Of a DNA stretch of 64,000 nucleotides, positions 11,425 to 22,200 are shown in pieces. The stretch spans positions 21,533,675 through 21,597,674 of the forward strand of contig NC_071624.1 in the NCBI RefSeq assembly GCF_014839835.1. The letters are read 5' to 3'. The notes below the pieces were generated by a model. The model ran no database searches. It was not told the origin of the DNA and saw only the letters and a list, made by a program, of their open reading frames with translations. The position numbers and the translations under genes were made by a program. This DNA comes from Dryobates pubescens. Taxonomy: Eukaryota; Chordata; Aves; Piciformes; Picidae. Every line of letters begins with the position of its first letter. Position 1 is the stretch's first letter.

Positions 11425-12490
11425 GCAGAGGATAGAATAGAATAGACTAGACCAGGTTGGAAGAGACCTTCAAGATCGAGTCCAACCTATCACCCAACAC
11501 CACCCAACCAACTAACCCATGGCACCAAGCACCCTGTCAAGTCTCCTCCTGAGCACCTCCAGGGATGGGGACTCCACCACCTCCCTGGGCAGCACATCCC
11601 AAGGGCCAATCTCTCTCTCTCTCTGTAGAACTTCCTCCTCCCCTCCAGCCTAAACCTCCCCTGGTGCAGCCTGAGACTGTGTCCTCTTGTTCTGGTGCTG
11701 GCTGCCTAGGAGAAGAGACCAACCCCCACCTGGCTACAACCTCTGTTCAGGGAGTTGGAGAGAGCAAGAAGGTCTCCCCTGAGCCTCCTCTTCTGCAGGC
11801 TAAGCAACCCCAGCTCCCTCAGCCTCTCCTCCCAGGGCTGTGCTCCAGACCCCTCCCCAGCTTTGTTGCCCTTCTCTGGACACCTTACAGCATCTCAACA
11901 TCTTTCCTAACCTGAGGAGCCCAGAACTGGACACAGGACTCAAGGTGTGGCCTAAGCAGTGCTGAACACAGGGCACAAGGACTTCCCTGCTCCTGCTGGC
12001 CACACTGTTCTTGATGCAGGCCAGGATGCCTTTGGCCCTCCTGGCTGCCCGGGCACACTGCAGGCTCATGTTCAGCCTACCATCGACCAGCACCCCCAGG
12101 TCCCTCTCTGCCTGGCTGCTCTCAGCCACTCAGCCTGTAGCTCTGCCTGGGGTTGCTGTGGCCAAAGTGCAGCACCTGGCACTTGGATGTGTTCAATCCC
12201 CTGCCCTTGGCCTCTGCCCATCTGTCCAGCCTGGCAAGGTCCCTCTGCAGAGCTCTCCTACCCTGTAACTGATCAACTCCTGCCCCCAGCTTGCTGTCAT
12301 CTGCACATTTACTGCTGATGGACTCCATCCCCTCCTCCAGATCATCAATGAAGATATTGAACAGCATGGGGCCCAGCACTGATCCCTGGGGCACACCACT
12401 GGTGCCTGGCTGCCAGCTGGCTGTGGCACCATTCACCACCACTCTCTGGGCTCAGCCTCCAGCCAGTTCCTAACCCAGTGCAGTGAGCTC
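11425..12490 (-). mobile_element. CR1 LINE with reverse-transcriptase remnant
   Basis: The tail 'ggatagaatagaatagacta' at about 11430 is followed by over 1 kb of CR1. The minus-strand frame 12122-12442 reads the C-terminal RT motifs [22 protein letters not shown], then [11 protein letters not shown] and [12 protein letters not shown], as in CR1-type polymerases. The fragment is 5'-truncated, so it cannot encode a whole polymerase. A further small CR1 piece follows at about 12685-12800. Confidence 0.9.
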
Positions 12491-12903
12491 CCGTCCAAGG
12501 CAGGGGCTGGGAAGCCTGGGGACAAGGCACAGCAGGGGCAGCAGGACCAGGGCAGGAGGCAGCCTCAAAAGCTGCCAACCCTTGGGACAGAGCATCCCTG
12601 CCACAGCCTGGCACGGCTGGGACCCCTGCAGTGGGCAGGAGAGGCAGGCTGGAGGGTGCCAGGCACCACGGGGGGGCACCAGAGCTCCACCAGGCAGGAG
12701 CAGGCAGGTTGCCCAGGGAGGTTGTGGATGTCCTCCTCCCTGGAGGTGTTCAGCACCAGGCTGGACAAGCAACATCCACAACCTCCTCGGGCCTCCCGTG
12801 CCAGTCTCTCCTCACCCTCCCTCCCACCTTAAAGCCCCCCCCCCCCCTCCCCCCAACCCCAAAGAGGAGGCTGGAGGGAGCCAGGCTCCTGCAGATCAAA
12901 TCT

Positions 12904-12910
12904 TATTGCT
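12904..12910 (-). terminator. possible weak poly(A) signal of DTX2
   Basis: Minus strand reads AATAAG about 110 bases past the DTX2 stop codon. It is not canonical, and no AATAAA or ATTAAA was seen nearer. A longer 3' UTR reaching into the CR1 block is possible. Confidence 0.25.
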
Positions 12911-13015
12911 TGAGTGTGACAGACACAGAAGGTAAGGCACAGGAAGAAGGGCACCGGGGGTCGGGGTAGCTCCCTGCCAGCCGCCCCGGCGCCCCAGGCG
13001 GCGCCGCCCCGGGCA

Positions 13016-13240
13016 TCAGTGTCTCAGGCAGTCCTCAGTGACCCCCTGTGCAGCCAGCTCTGCCAGCACATTGTCCAGGTAGTTGGGGTCAGGGTAGCCA
13101 TGGCCACTGAGGTTTGTGTCCATCTCTGTCTTGTGGTGGATCTCGTTCCACACCACGGTGTTGCTCTCGCCGGTGGTGCTGGAGGTGCCCACGGTGAAGA
13201 TCAGGCGACGCCTCCAGGCCACCCTCAGGAGCTCCAGGAC
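13016..13240 (-). CDS. DTX2 last coding exon (DTC domain end)
   Basis: 74 codons plus TGA at 13016-13018. Reads [53 protein letters not shown] and GVTEDCLRH. The HHKTE stretch belongs to the NAD+/ADP-ribose pocket of DTC domains. The acceptor is CTGCAG at 13241-13246. This is the best conserved part of the gene. Confidence 0.95.
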   Translation of the reverse strand, partial: VLELLRVAWRRRLIFTVGTSSTTGESNTVVWNEIHHKTEMDTNLSGHGYPDPNYLDNVLAELAAQGVTEDCLRH

Positions 13241-16200
13241 CTGCAGGTGGGGAGAGGGACAGCCAACAAAGGTGACCCTCAGCAGCTCCAGGAAGAGCTC
13301 AGCTGGGCAAGAAGCTTGGGGAGCCAAAGCCCTGCCGTAAGCAAGGAGGAAAGCAAAGATCCCAGCCCCAGAAGTGGTCTCTCAGAACCCCAGCAGGGAA
13401 GGGCTGGAAGGAAACCTCTGGAGGTCATCCAGGCCTGGAGCAGGGCACCCACAGCACAATGCCCAGCGGGGGTTGGGAGCTCTCCACACAAGGACACTCC
13501 ACAGCCTCTCTGGTAGAATGGTTTGGGTTGGAAGGGAGCTCTGGAGATCACCCAGGCCAAGCCCCTCTCCAGCAGGGCACCCACAGCAGCTTGCCCAGCA
13601 CCACAATGCCCAGGGGGCAGGCGGGGGGGGGGGGAGCGGCGGCGGGCAGGCGGGGGGGGGGGGGATGGAGCGGCGGCAGGCAGGCGGGGGGGGGGAGCGG
13701 CGGCGGCGGCGGGCAGGCGGGGGGGGGGGAGCGGCGGCGGGCAGGCGGGGGGGGGAGCGGCGGCGGGCAGGCGGGCAGGCGGGGGGGGGGGGGGAGCGGC
13801 GGCGGGCAGGCGGGGGGGGGGGGGAGCGGCGGCGGGCAGGCGGGGGGGGGGGGGAGCGGCGGCGGGCAGGCGGGGGGGGGGGGGGAGCGGCGGCGGGCAG
13901 GCGGGGGGGGGGGGGGAGCGGCGGCGGGCAGGCGGGGGGGGGGGGAGCGGCGGCGGGCAGGCGGGGGGCGGGGGGAGCGGCGGCGGGCAGGCGGGGGGGG
14001 GGGGGGAGCGGCGGCGGGCAGGCGGGGGGGGGGGGGGGAGCGGCGGCGGGCAGGCGGGGGGGGGGGGGAGCGGCGGCGGGCAGGCGGGGGGGGGGGGAGC
14101 GGCGCGGCAGGCGGGGGGGGGGGGGAGCGGCGGCGGGGCAGGCGGGGGGGGGGGGGGGAGCGGCGGCGGGCAGGCGGGGGGGGGGGGGAGCGGCGGCGGG
14201 CAGGCGGGGGGGGGGGGGGGAGCGGCGGCGGGCAGGCGGGGGGGGGGGGGCGCTGCTCTCCTACCTTCCTGCCCTTCTCGTTGTCGGGCAGGTAGCAGCG
14301 GCGCGGGAAGCCTCTGGCCGTGTAGGGCAGCCCAGGGTTGGGGTGCTCAGGGCCCTGCAAGACAGAAGGCACATCTGGCATGGACAGCTCTGCCCTCAGC
14401 AGCTGGATGTAGAACACAGAATGAGCCAGATTGGAAGAGAGCTCAGAGATCATCCAGCCCAACCTCTCACCCAGCACCAGCTGATCGGCTAAACCATGGC
14501 ACCAAGGGCCTCAGCCAGGCTCTTCCTAAACACCTCCAGGGATGGGGACTCCACCACCTCCCTGGGCAGCACATCCCAAGGGCCAATCTCCCTCTCTGTG
14601 AAAGATCTCTTCCTCCAGCCCAAACCTCCCTTGGCACAGCTTGAGACTGTGTCCTCTTGTTCTGGTGCTGCTTGCCTGGGAGAAGAGACCAACCCCCACC
14701 TGGCTACAACCTCCCTTCAGGGAGTTGCAGAGAGCAAGAAGGTCTCCCCTGAGCCTCCTCTTCTGCAGGCTAAGCAACCCCAGCTCCCTCAGCCTCTCCT
14801 CCCAGGGCTGTGCTCCAGACCCCTCCCCAGCTTTGTTGCCCTTCTCTGGACACCTTCCAGCAGCTCAACATCTTTCCTGAACTGAGGAGCCCAGAACTGG
14901 ACACAGGACTCAAGGTGTGGCCTGAGCAGTGCTGAGCACAGGGCACAAGGACTTCCCTGCTCCTGCTGGCCACACTGTTCCTGATGCAGGCCAGGATCAT
15001 TGAGTCCAAACCAGCTCTGCCCATGCCAAAGGAGCAAAGTGCTGCTGCCAGGAGATATCTGACTTGTTCCTATGGGATTTGAGAGGCTGGAAAAAGGTCT
15101 TTGAATCACGGAAGTGTCAGGGTTGGAGGGGACCTCAAGGCTCAGCCAGTTCCAACCCCCCTGCCATGGGCAGGGACACCTCAGCAGGTTGCTCACAGCC
15201 ACCTCCAGCCTGGCCTTCAAACCCAGCTGCAGGCTGTGAAAGCAGATGCTGGGATCTCAGCCACCCTGGGAGCAGAGCACAGCTCAGTCTGCTCCCTGCA
15301 GGCCTTGGGTGAGAGGCTGCTGCAGAGCCTGGGGCCACTCTCAAAGTGGGAGAGGATCCCAGAGCAGGGTCACAGAGTGCATTGGGTTGGAAGGGACCTC
15401 CAGAGGTCACCCAGCCCACCCCCCTGCAGTCAGCAAGGACATAGAATGGTCCAGGCTGGAAGGGACCCCCAGAGTCACCCAGTCCAACCCCCTGCAGCCA
15501 CAGAATGGTCCAGGCAGGAAGGGACCCCCAGGGTCACCCAGCCCAACCCCCTGCAGCCACAGAATGGTCCAGGCTGGAAGGGACCCCCAGAGTCACCCAG
15601 CCCACCCCCCTGCAGTCAGCAAGGACATAGAATGGTCCAGGCTGGAAGGGACCCCCAGAGTCACCCAGTCCAACCCCCTGCAGCCACAGAATGGTCCAGG
15701 CAGGAAGGGACCTCCAGGGTCACCCAGTCCAACCCCCTGCAGCCACAGAATGGTCCAGGCTGGAAGGGACCCCCAGAGTCACCCAGCCCAACCCCCTGCA
15801 GCCACAGAATGGTCCAGGCTGGAAGGGACCCCCAGGGTCACCCAGTCCAACCCCCTGCAGCCACAGAATGGTCCAGGCTGGAAGGGACCCCCAGAGTCAC
15901 CCAGCCCACCCCCCTGCAGTCAGCGAGGACATAGAATGGTCCAGGCAGGAAGGGACCCCCAGAGTCACCCAGCCCAACCCCCTGCAGCCACAGAATGGTC
16001 CAGGCTGGAAGGGACCCCCAGGGTCACCCAGCCCAACCCCCTGCAGCCACAGAATGGTCCAGGCAGGAAGGGACCCCCAGGGTCACCCAGTCCAACCCCC
16101 TGCAGCCAGCAGGGACATACCCAACTAGATCAGGTTGCTCAGAGCCCCATCAAGCCTGACCTTGAACCAGGGATGGGGCCTCCACCACCTTCTGCCTTTC

Positions 16201-19200
16201 CTGGGGGAGACTCAGTCACTGACAGACTGGAGAGCAGCCAGAGCAGGTGGTGGCTCCAGGCACCTCAGGCCATGGCCACCACTGGTCAGGCCTGGGCTGC
16301 CAGCAGGGGCTCCTCTACTCCACTCTGAGTGCTCAGGGTCCAGTTCTGGAGCCTCTGTGCCAGGAAGGCATCCAGAGAAGGGCCAGAAGGAGGAGCAGAG
16401 GGCTGGAGCTGCTCTGCTGTGAGGACAGACTGAGGGAGTTGGGGTTGTGCAGGCTGGAGAGGAGAAGGCTCCAGGGAGACCTCATTGTGGCCTTCCAGGG
16501 TCTGCAGGGGGCTCCAGGAAAGCTGGGGAGGGACTTTGGAGGGTGTCAGGGAGGGACAGGATTCGGGGGGATGGAGCAGAACTAGAAGTGGGGAGATGGA
16601 GATTGGATGTGAGGAAGAAGTTGTTCCCCAGGAGGGTGGTGAGAGCCTGGCACAGGTTGCCCAGGGAGGTGGTGGAAGCCTCCTGCCTGGAGGTGTTTGC
16701 AGCCAGGCTGGAGGTGGCTGTGAGCAACCTGCTGCAGTGTGAGGTGTCCCTGGCCATGGCAGGGGGTTGGAGCTGGCTGAGCCTTGAGCTCCCTGCCAGC
16801 CCTGCCAGCTGGGTGATGACTCCATGGCAGCAGCTGGCTGCAGGCTCTGCCTTGCCCACAGCCTCACCTGGATGCCCCTGCTGATGTGGTACACGATCTG
16901 GATGGTGCCACAGTCCCTGTGGCCAGGCAGGGACTGGGGGAAGGTGGAGACCTCCATCCTGCCCTTGGGCTGGGTGCCAGTCTTCTCCCCATAGATGGTC
17001 TTGCAGGAGGGACACTGCAGGCTCCCATCCTGCGAGGGGCACAGAGCAGGCAGCGTCAGGGCTGGGCAGCAGGAGCCCCCAGGCAGGGGGCAGCCAAGGG
17101 GCACCCCAGCTGGCACCTGCTTGGCACTGCAGTGCATGGCCAGCAGGCAGAAGTGGGGGTGGCAGGGGGCAGGCTGGGTGCCAGGCTCATGGCAGGGGGC
17201 ACCCCAGCTGGTACCTGGGTGCCATTGCAGTACATGGCCAGCAGGCAGAGCAGGTGGAAACAGTGGTGGCAGGGGGCAGGCTGGGTGCCATGCTCATGGC
17301 AGGGGGCAGGCTGGGGGCAGGCTGGGGGCAGCCCAGCTGGTACCTGGGTGCCATTGCAGTACATGGCCAGCAGGCAGAGCAGGTGGAAGCGATGGTGGCA
17401 GGGGGCAAGCTGGGTGCCATGCTCATGGCAGGGGGCAGGCTGGGTGCCAGGCTCATGGCAGGGGGCAGGCTGGGGCACCCCAGCTGGCACCTGGGTGCCA
17501 TTGCAGTACATGGCCAGCAGGCAGAGCAGGTGGAAGCGGTGGTGGCAGGGGGCAGGCTGGGTGCCAGGGGGCAGGCTGGGGGCAGCCCAGCTGGTACCTG
17601 GGTGCCATTGCAGTACATGGCCAGCAGGCAGAGCAGGTGGAAGCAGTGGTGGCAGGGGGCAGGCTGGGGGCAGCCCAGCTGGCACCTGGGTGCCATTGCA
17701 GTACATGGCCAGCAGGCAGAGCAGGAGGAAGCGATGGTGGCAGGGGGCAGGCTGGGTGCCATGCTCATGGCAGGGGGCAGGCTGGGTGCCAGGCTCATGG
17801 CAGGGGGCAGGCTGGGGCACCCCAGCTGGCACCTGGGTGCCATTGCAGTACATGGCCAGCAGGCAGAGCAGGAGGAAGCGGTGGTGGCAGAGGGCAGGCT
17901 GGGTGCCAGGCTCATGGCAGGGGGCAGGCTGGGGCACCCCAGCTGGCACCTGGGTGCCATTGCAGTACATGGCCAGCAGGCAGAGCAGGTGGAAGCGATG
18001 GTGGCAGGGGACAGGCTGGGTGCCATGCTCATGGCAGGGGGCAGGCTGGGGGCAGGCTGGGTGCCAGGGGGCAGGCTGGGGCACCCCAGCTGGTACCTGG
18101 GTGCCATTGCAGTACATGGCCAGCAGGCAGAGCAGGTGGAAGCGGTGGTGGCAGGGGGCAGGCTGGGTGCCAGGGGGCAGGCTGGGGGCAGCCCAGCTGG
18201 TACCTGGGTGCCATTGCAGTACATGGCCAGCAGGCAGAGCAGGTGGAAGCAGTGGTGGCAGGGGGCAGGCTGGGGGCAGCCCAGCTGGCACCTGGGTGCC
18301 ATTGCAGTACATGGCCAGCAGGCAGAGCAGGAGGAAGCGATGGTGGCAGGGGGCAGGCTGGGTACCATGCTCATGGCAGGGGGCAGGCTGGGTGCCAGGC
18401 TCATGGCAGGGGGCAGGCTGGGGCACCCCAGCTGGTACCTGGGTGCCATTGCAGTACATGGCCAGCAGGCAGAGCAGGTGGAAGCGGTGGTGGCAGGGGG
18501 CAGGCTGGGTGCCAGGGGGCAGGCTGGGGGCAGCCCAGCTGGTACCTGGGTGCCATTGCAGTACATGGCCAGCAGGCAGAACAGGTGGAAGCAGTGGTGG
18601 CAGGGGGCAGGCTGGGGGCAGCCCAGCTGGCACCTGGGTGCCATTGCAGTACATGGCCAGCAGGCAGAGCAGGAGGAAGCGATGGTGGCAGGGGGCAGGC
18701 TGGGTGCCATGCTCATGGCAGGGGGCAGGCTGGGGGCAGGCTGGGTGCCAGGGGGCAGACTGGGGGGCACCCCAGCTGGTACCTGGGTGCCATTGCAGTA
18801 CATGGCCAGCAGGCAGAGCAGGTGGAAGCGGTGATGGCAGGGGGCAGGCTGGGTGCCATGGGGCAGGCTGGGGCACCCCAGCTGGTACCTGGGTGCCATT
18901 GCAGTACATGGCCAGCAGGCAGAGCAGGTGGAAGCGATGGTGGCAGGGGGCAGGCTGGGTGCCAGGCTCATGGCAGGGGGCAGGCTGGGTGCCAGGGGGC
19001 AGGCTGGGGCACCCCAGCTGGTACCTGGGTGCCATTGCAGTACATGGCCAGCAGGCAGAGCAGGTGGAAGTGGTGGTGGCAGCGCCGCAGGCGTCCGACC
19101 AGCTCCGGGGCCAGGCCGGCAGCCTGGGAGGTGTCGCCGTAGCCCGAGGGGCAGCAGAGCTTCTCCATGCAGATGAGGCAGTCCTGCAGGGCAAGGCAGA

Positions 19201-22200
19201 GAGCAGAGCAGGGTCGGCACGGCCTCAGCACCAGCACTCAGCCTGCCAGGCAAGGAGATGCTGCAGGCCGTGCCCCAAGGCCTGCAGGGACGGCCCCAGG
19301 GGCAGTGGTTTGGGGCAGAGCAGATTGAGATTGGATGTGAGGAGCAAGTTGTGCCCCAGGAGGCTGCTGGGATGCTGCCACAGGTTGCCCAGGGAGGTGG
19401 TTGAGGCCTCATCCCTGGAGATAATGAAGGTGAGGCTGGACAGGGCCCTGAGCAACCTGCTCTGGTGGGGGATGTCCCTGCTGGGTGCAGGGGCTTGGAC
19501 TGGGTGAGCTCTGGAGGTCCCTTCCCACCCAACCCATGCTGCAATTCTTCCTGGAGAGACTGAAGGCCACAGAGAGAGATCTCCCCTGGTGGCTACCATC
19601 CCCCTCCAGCACCTCCCAGGCAGCCCAGGCAGAGAGCTGCCCCCCAGCAGGAGGGAGGAGTGGGACTGAGCATGGCTGCATCCCCCCAGAGCAGCCTCGG
19701 GGCAGGGTTTGGAGCTCTGCTTCTGACCCCTGGGGGGAGACCAAAGCCAAACTCCCTGCTCCAGCCCAGGCCACAGAGCCGGCTCCAAGGGGATCCACAG
19801 GATGAGGGACTGGGTTGGGTCCTCTCAAGGCCACCCAGCCCAACCCCCTGCACCCCACAGGGACATCCTCAGGCTGCTCAGAGCCCCACACAACCTGACC
19901 TGCACTGCTGCCAGCCACAGGGCAGCTCCCAGCTCTCTGGGCAGCCTGGGCCAGGCTTTCACCAGCTGCTCAAGGCCTCATCCAGCCAGGCCTTCAACAC
20001 CTCCAGGGAGAACATCCACAAGCTCCCTGGGCAACCTCAGGTTGGAAGGAATTATTGAGAGTAAGGCTGGGGAGACTCTGGCACAGGTTGCCCAGGGAGG
20101 CTGTGGCTGTGCCCTGCCTGGAGATGTTCAGCACCAGGGTGGACAGGACAAAAAACTTCCTCAAGGCCTCACCTTGAACACCTCCAGGCAGGAGGCAGCC
20201 ACAGCCTCCCTGGGCAACCTGTGCCAGAGTCTCCCCAGCCTCACTGCAAAGAATCTCTTCCTCATCTCCAGTCTCAGTCTCCCCTCTCCCAGCTCAAAGC
20301 CATTGTTCCTCACCCTGGCACTCCCAGCCCTTGCCCAAAGTCCCTCCCCAGCTCTCCTGGAGCCCCTTCAGGTACTAGCACCTCAGTTTCAGGTCTCCAG
20401 TTCTGGGCTCCTCAGGTCCAGAAGGACATTGAGAGACTTGAAGGTGTCCAGAGAAGGGCAACAAAGCTGGGGAGGGGTCTGGAGCACAACCCTGTGAGGA
20501 GAGGCTGAGGGAGCTGGGGTTGCTTAGCCTGCAGAAGAGGAGGCTCAGGGGAGACCTTCTTGCTCTCTGCAACTCCCTGAAGGGAGGTTGGAGCCAGGTG
20601 GGGGTTGGGCTCTTCTCCCAGGCACCCAGCAACACAACAAGAGGACACAGTCTCAAGCTGTGCCAGGGGAGGTTTAGGCTGGAGGAGAGGAAGAAATTCT
20701 TCCCAGCAAGAGAGATTGGCCCTTGGGATGTGCTGCCCAGGGAGGTGGTGGAGTCCCCATCCCTGGAGGTGTTCAGGAGGGGATTGGATGTGGCACTTGG
20801 AGCCATGGGTTAGTAGTCAGGAGGTGTTGGGTGACAGCTTGGAATTGATGATCTCTGAGGTCTTTTCCAACCTTATTGATTCTATGATTCTTTTTCCCCC
20901 CCCCCCTCCTCAGGCTCAAACATTTCTCCTCCTCTCCACTCTCAATCTCCTAGGTTGGAAGATCCCCAGTTCCCCCCTGGGAATGCATGGCTGCTGTGGG
21001 CAGTGCTCTCTGCAGCACTCAGCCAGCATGGCCCAGCCATGGCCCAGCCTCAGCCCCAGCTGGGCACCAGGCTGGGCTCCTGCCAGGCACAGCCATCAAT
21101 GAGCCCTGGCTGGAGCCAGCTGCAGGCCTGGGCAAGTCCTGCAGGAAAGGGAAGTGGTTGGAGCAGATGCAAGTGGTCAGCACAGCTGCCTCCCTCTGCT
21201 GCTCCTCACGTGGGGACCTCAGGCTGAGTGCTGTCTGGCAGGGCCCTGGGTGAGGAGCTCTGGAGGCCTTGGCAAGCTCTGCTGTGGGCTGGGGAGCAGC
21301 TGGCAGCCCTGCTGCAGTGTGGCTGTGAGCAGGACAGAGTGGGGCACCAGAGCTGGCACCTGCCCTGCTCTCACAGCAGGCTGGAATGGGCTGGGTGGGA
21401 AAGGACTTGCAAGGCCACCCAGTCCCACCCCCTGCAGCCCCCAGGGACAGCTGCAGCCACAGCAGGCTGCTCCCAGCCCCACACAGCCTGCCCTGCACTG
21501 GGGCCAGCCCTGGGGCAGCTCCCAGCTCTCTGGGCAGCCTGGGCCAGGCTCTCCCCACCCTCAGCACCAAACATTTCTCCTCCTCTCCACTCTGGATCTC
21601 CTGGGCTGGATCAGACCTTTCAGATCAGGGAGTCCAAGCCTTACCCCAGCCCTGCCAGGGCTCCACTCAGCCATGGCCCTCAGCACCACATCTGCACAGC
21701 TCTCAAACCCCTCCAGGCCTGGGGACTCCACCACTGCCCTGGGCAGCCTGGGCCAGGCCTGGACAGCCCTCAAGGGGAAGAAATTGTTCCTCATGCCCAA
21801 GCTAAGCCTCCCCTGGGGCAACCTGAGGCTGTTTCTTTATGTCATGGTGCTGCTACCCTTGAGAGGAGAGCAGCTCCCACCTCACTCAGCCTCCTTGCAG
21901 GAAGCTACAGGGAGCCAGAAGGTCTCCTCTCAGTCTCCTTTTCTCCAGATGAACAACAGCAGTTCCTCCCCAGCCCTGCTCTCCAGACCCTTCCCCAGCT
22001 GCCTTGCTCTTCTCTGGCCCTGCTCCAGCCCTCAAAGTCCTTCTGGGAGTGAGTGACCCAAAACTGAACCCAGGATTCAAGCTGTGCCCTCCCCAGTGCC
22101 CAGCCCAGGAGGACAATCCCTGCCCTGCTCCTGCTGCCCACACCATTGCTGCTCCAGGCCAGGCTGCTGGTGACCTTCTTGGCCACCTGGGCACCCCCTG

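Noticed and set aside
13548-14477. Pro/Arg- and Gly-rich open frames
   Set aside because: Produced by the G-run array. Only the 90 bases at 14265-14354 are conserved coding sequence.
16886-19507. Very long open frames (over 700 residues) on both strands
   Set aside because: They come from the exon-derived minisatellite. The same DNA is open in several frames, and the composition is repeat-driven.
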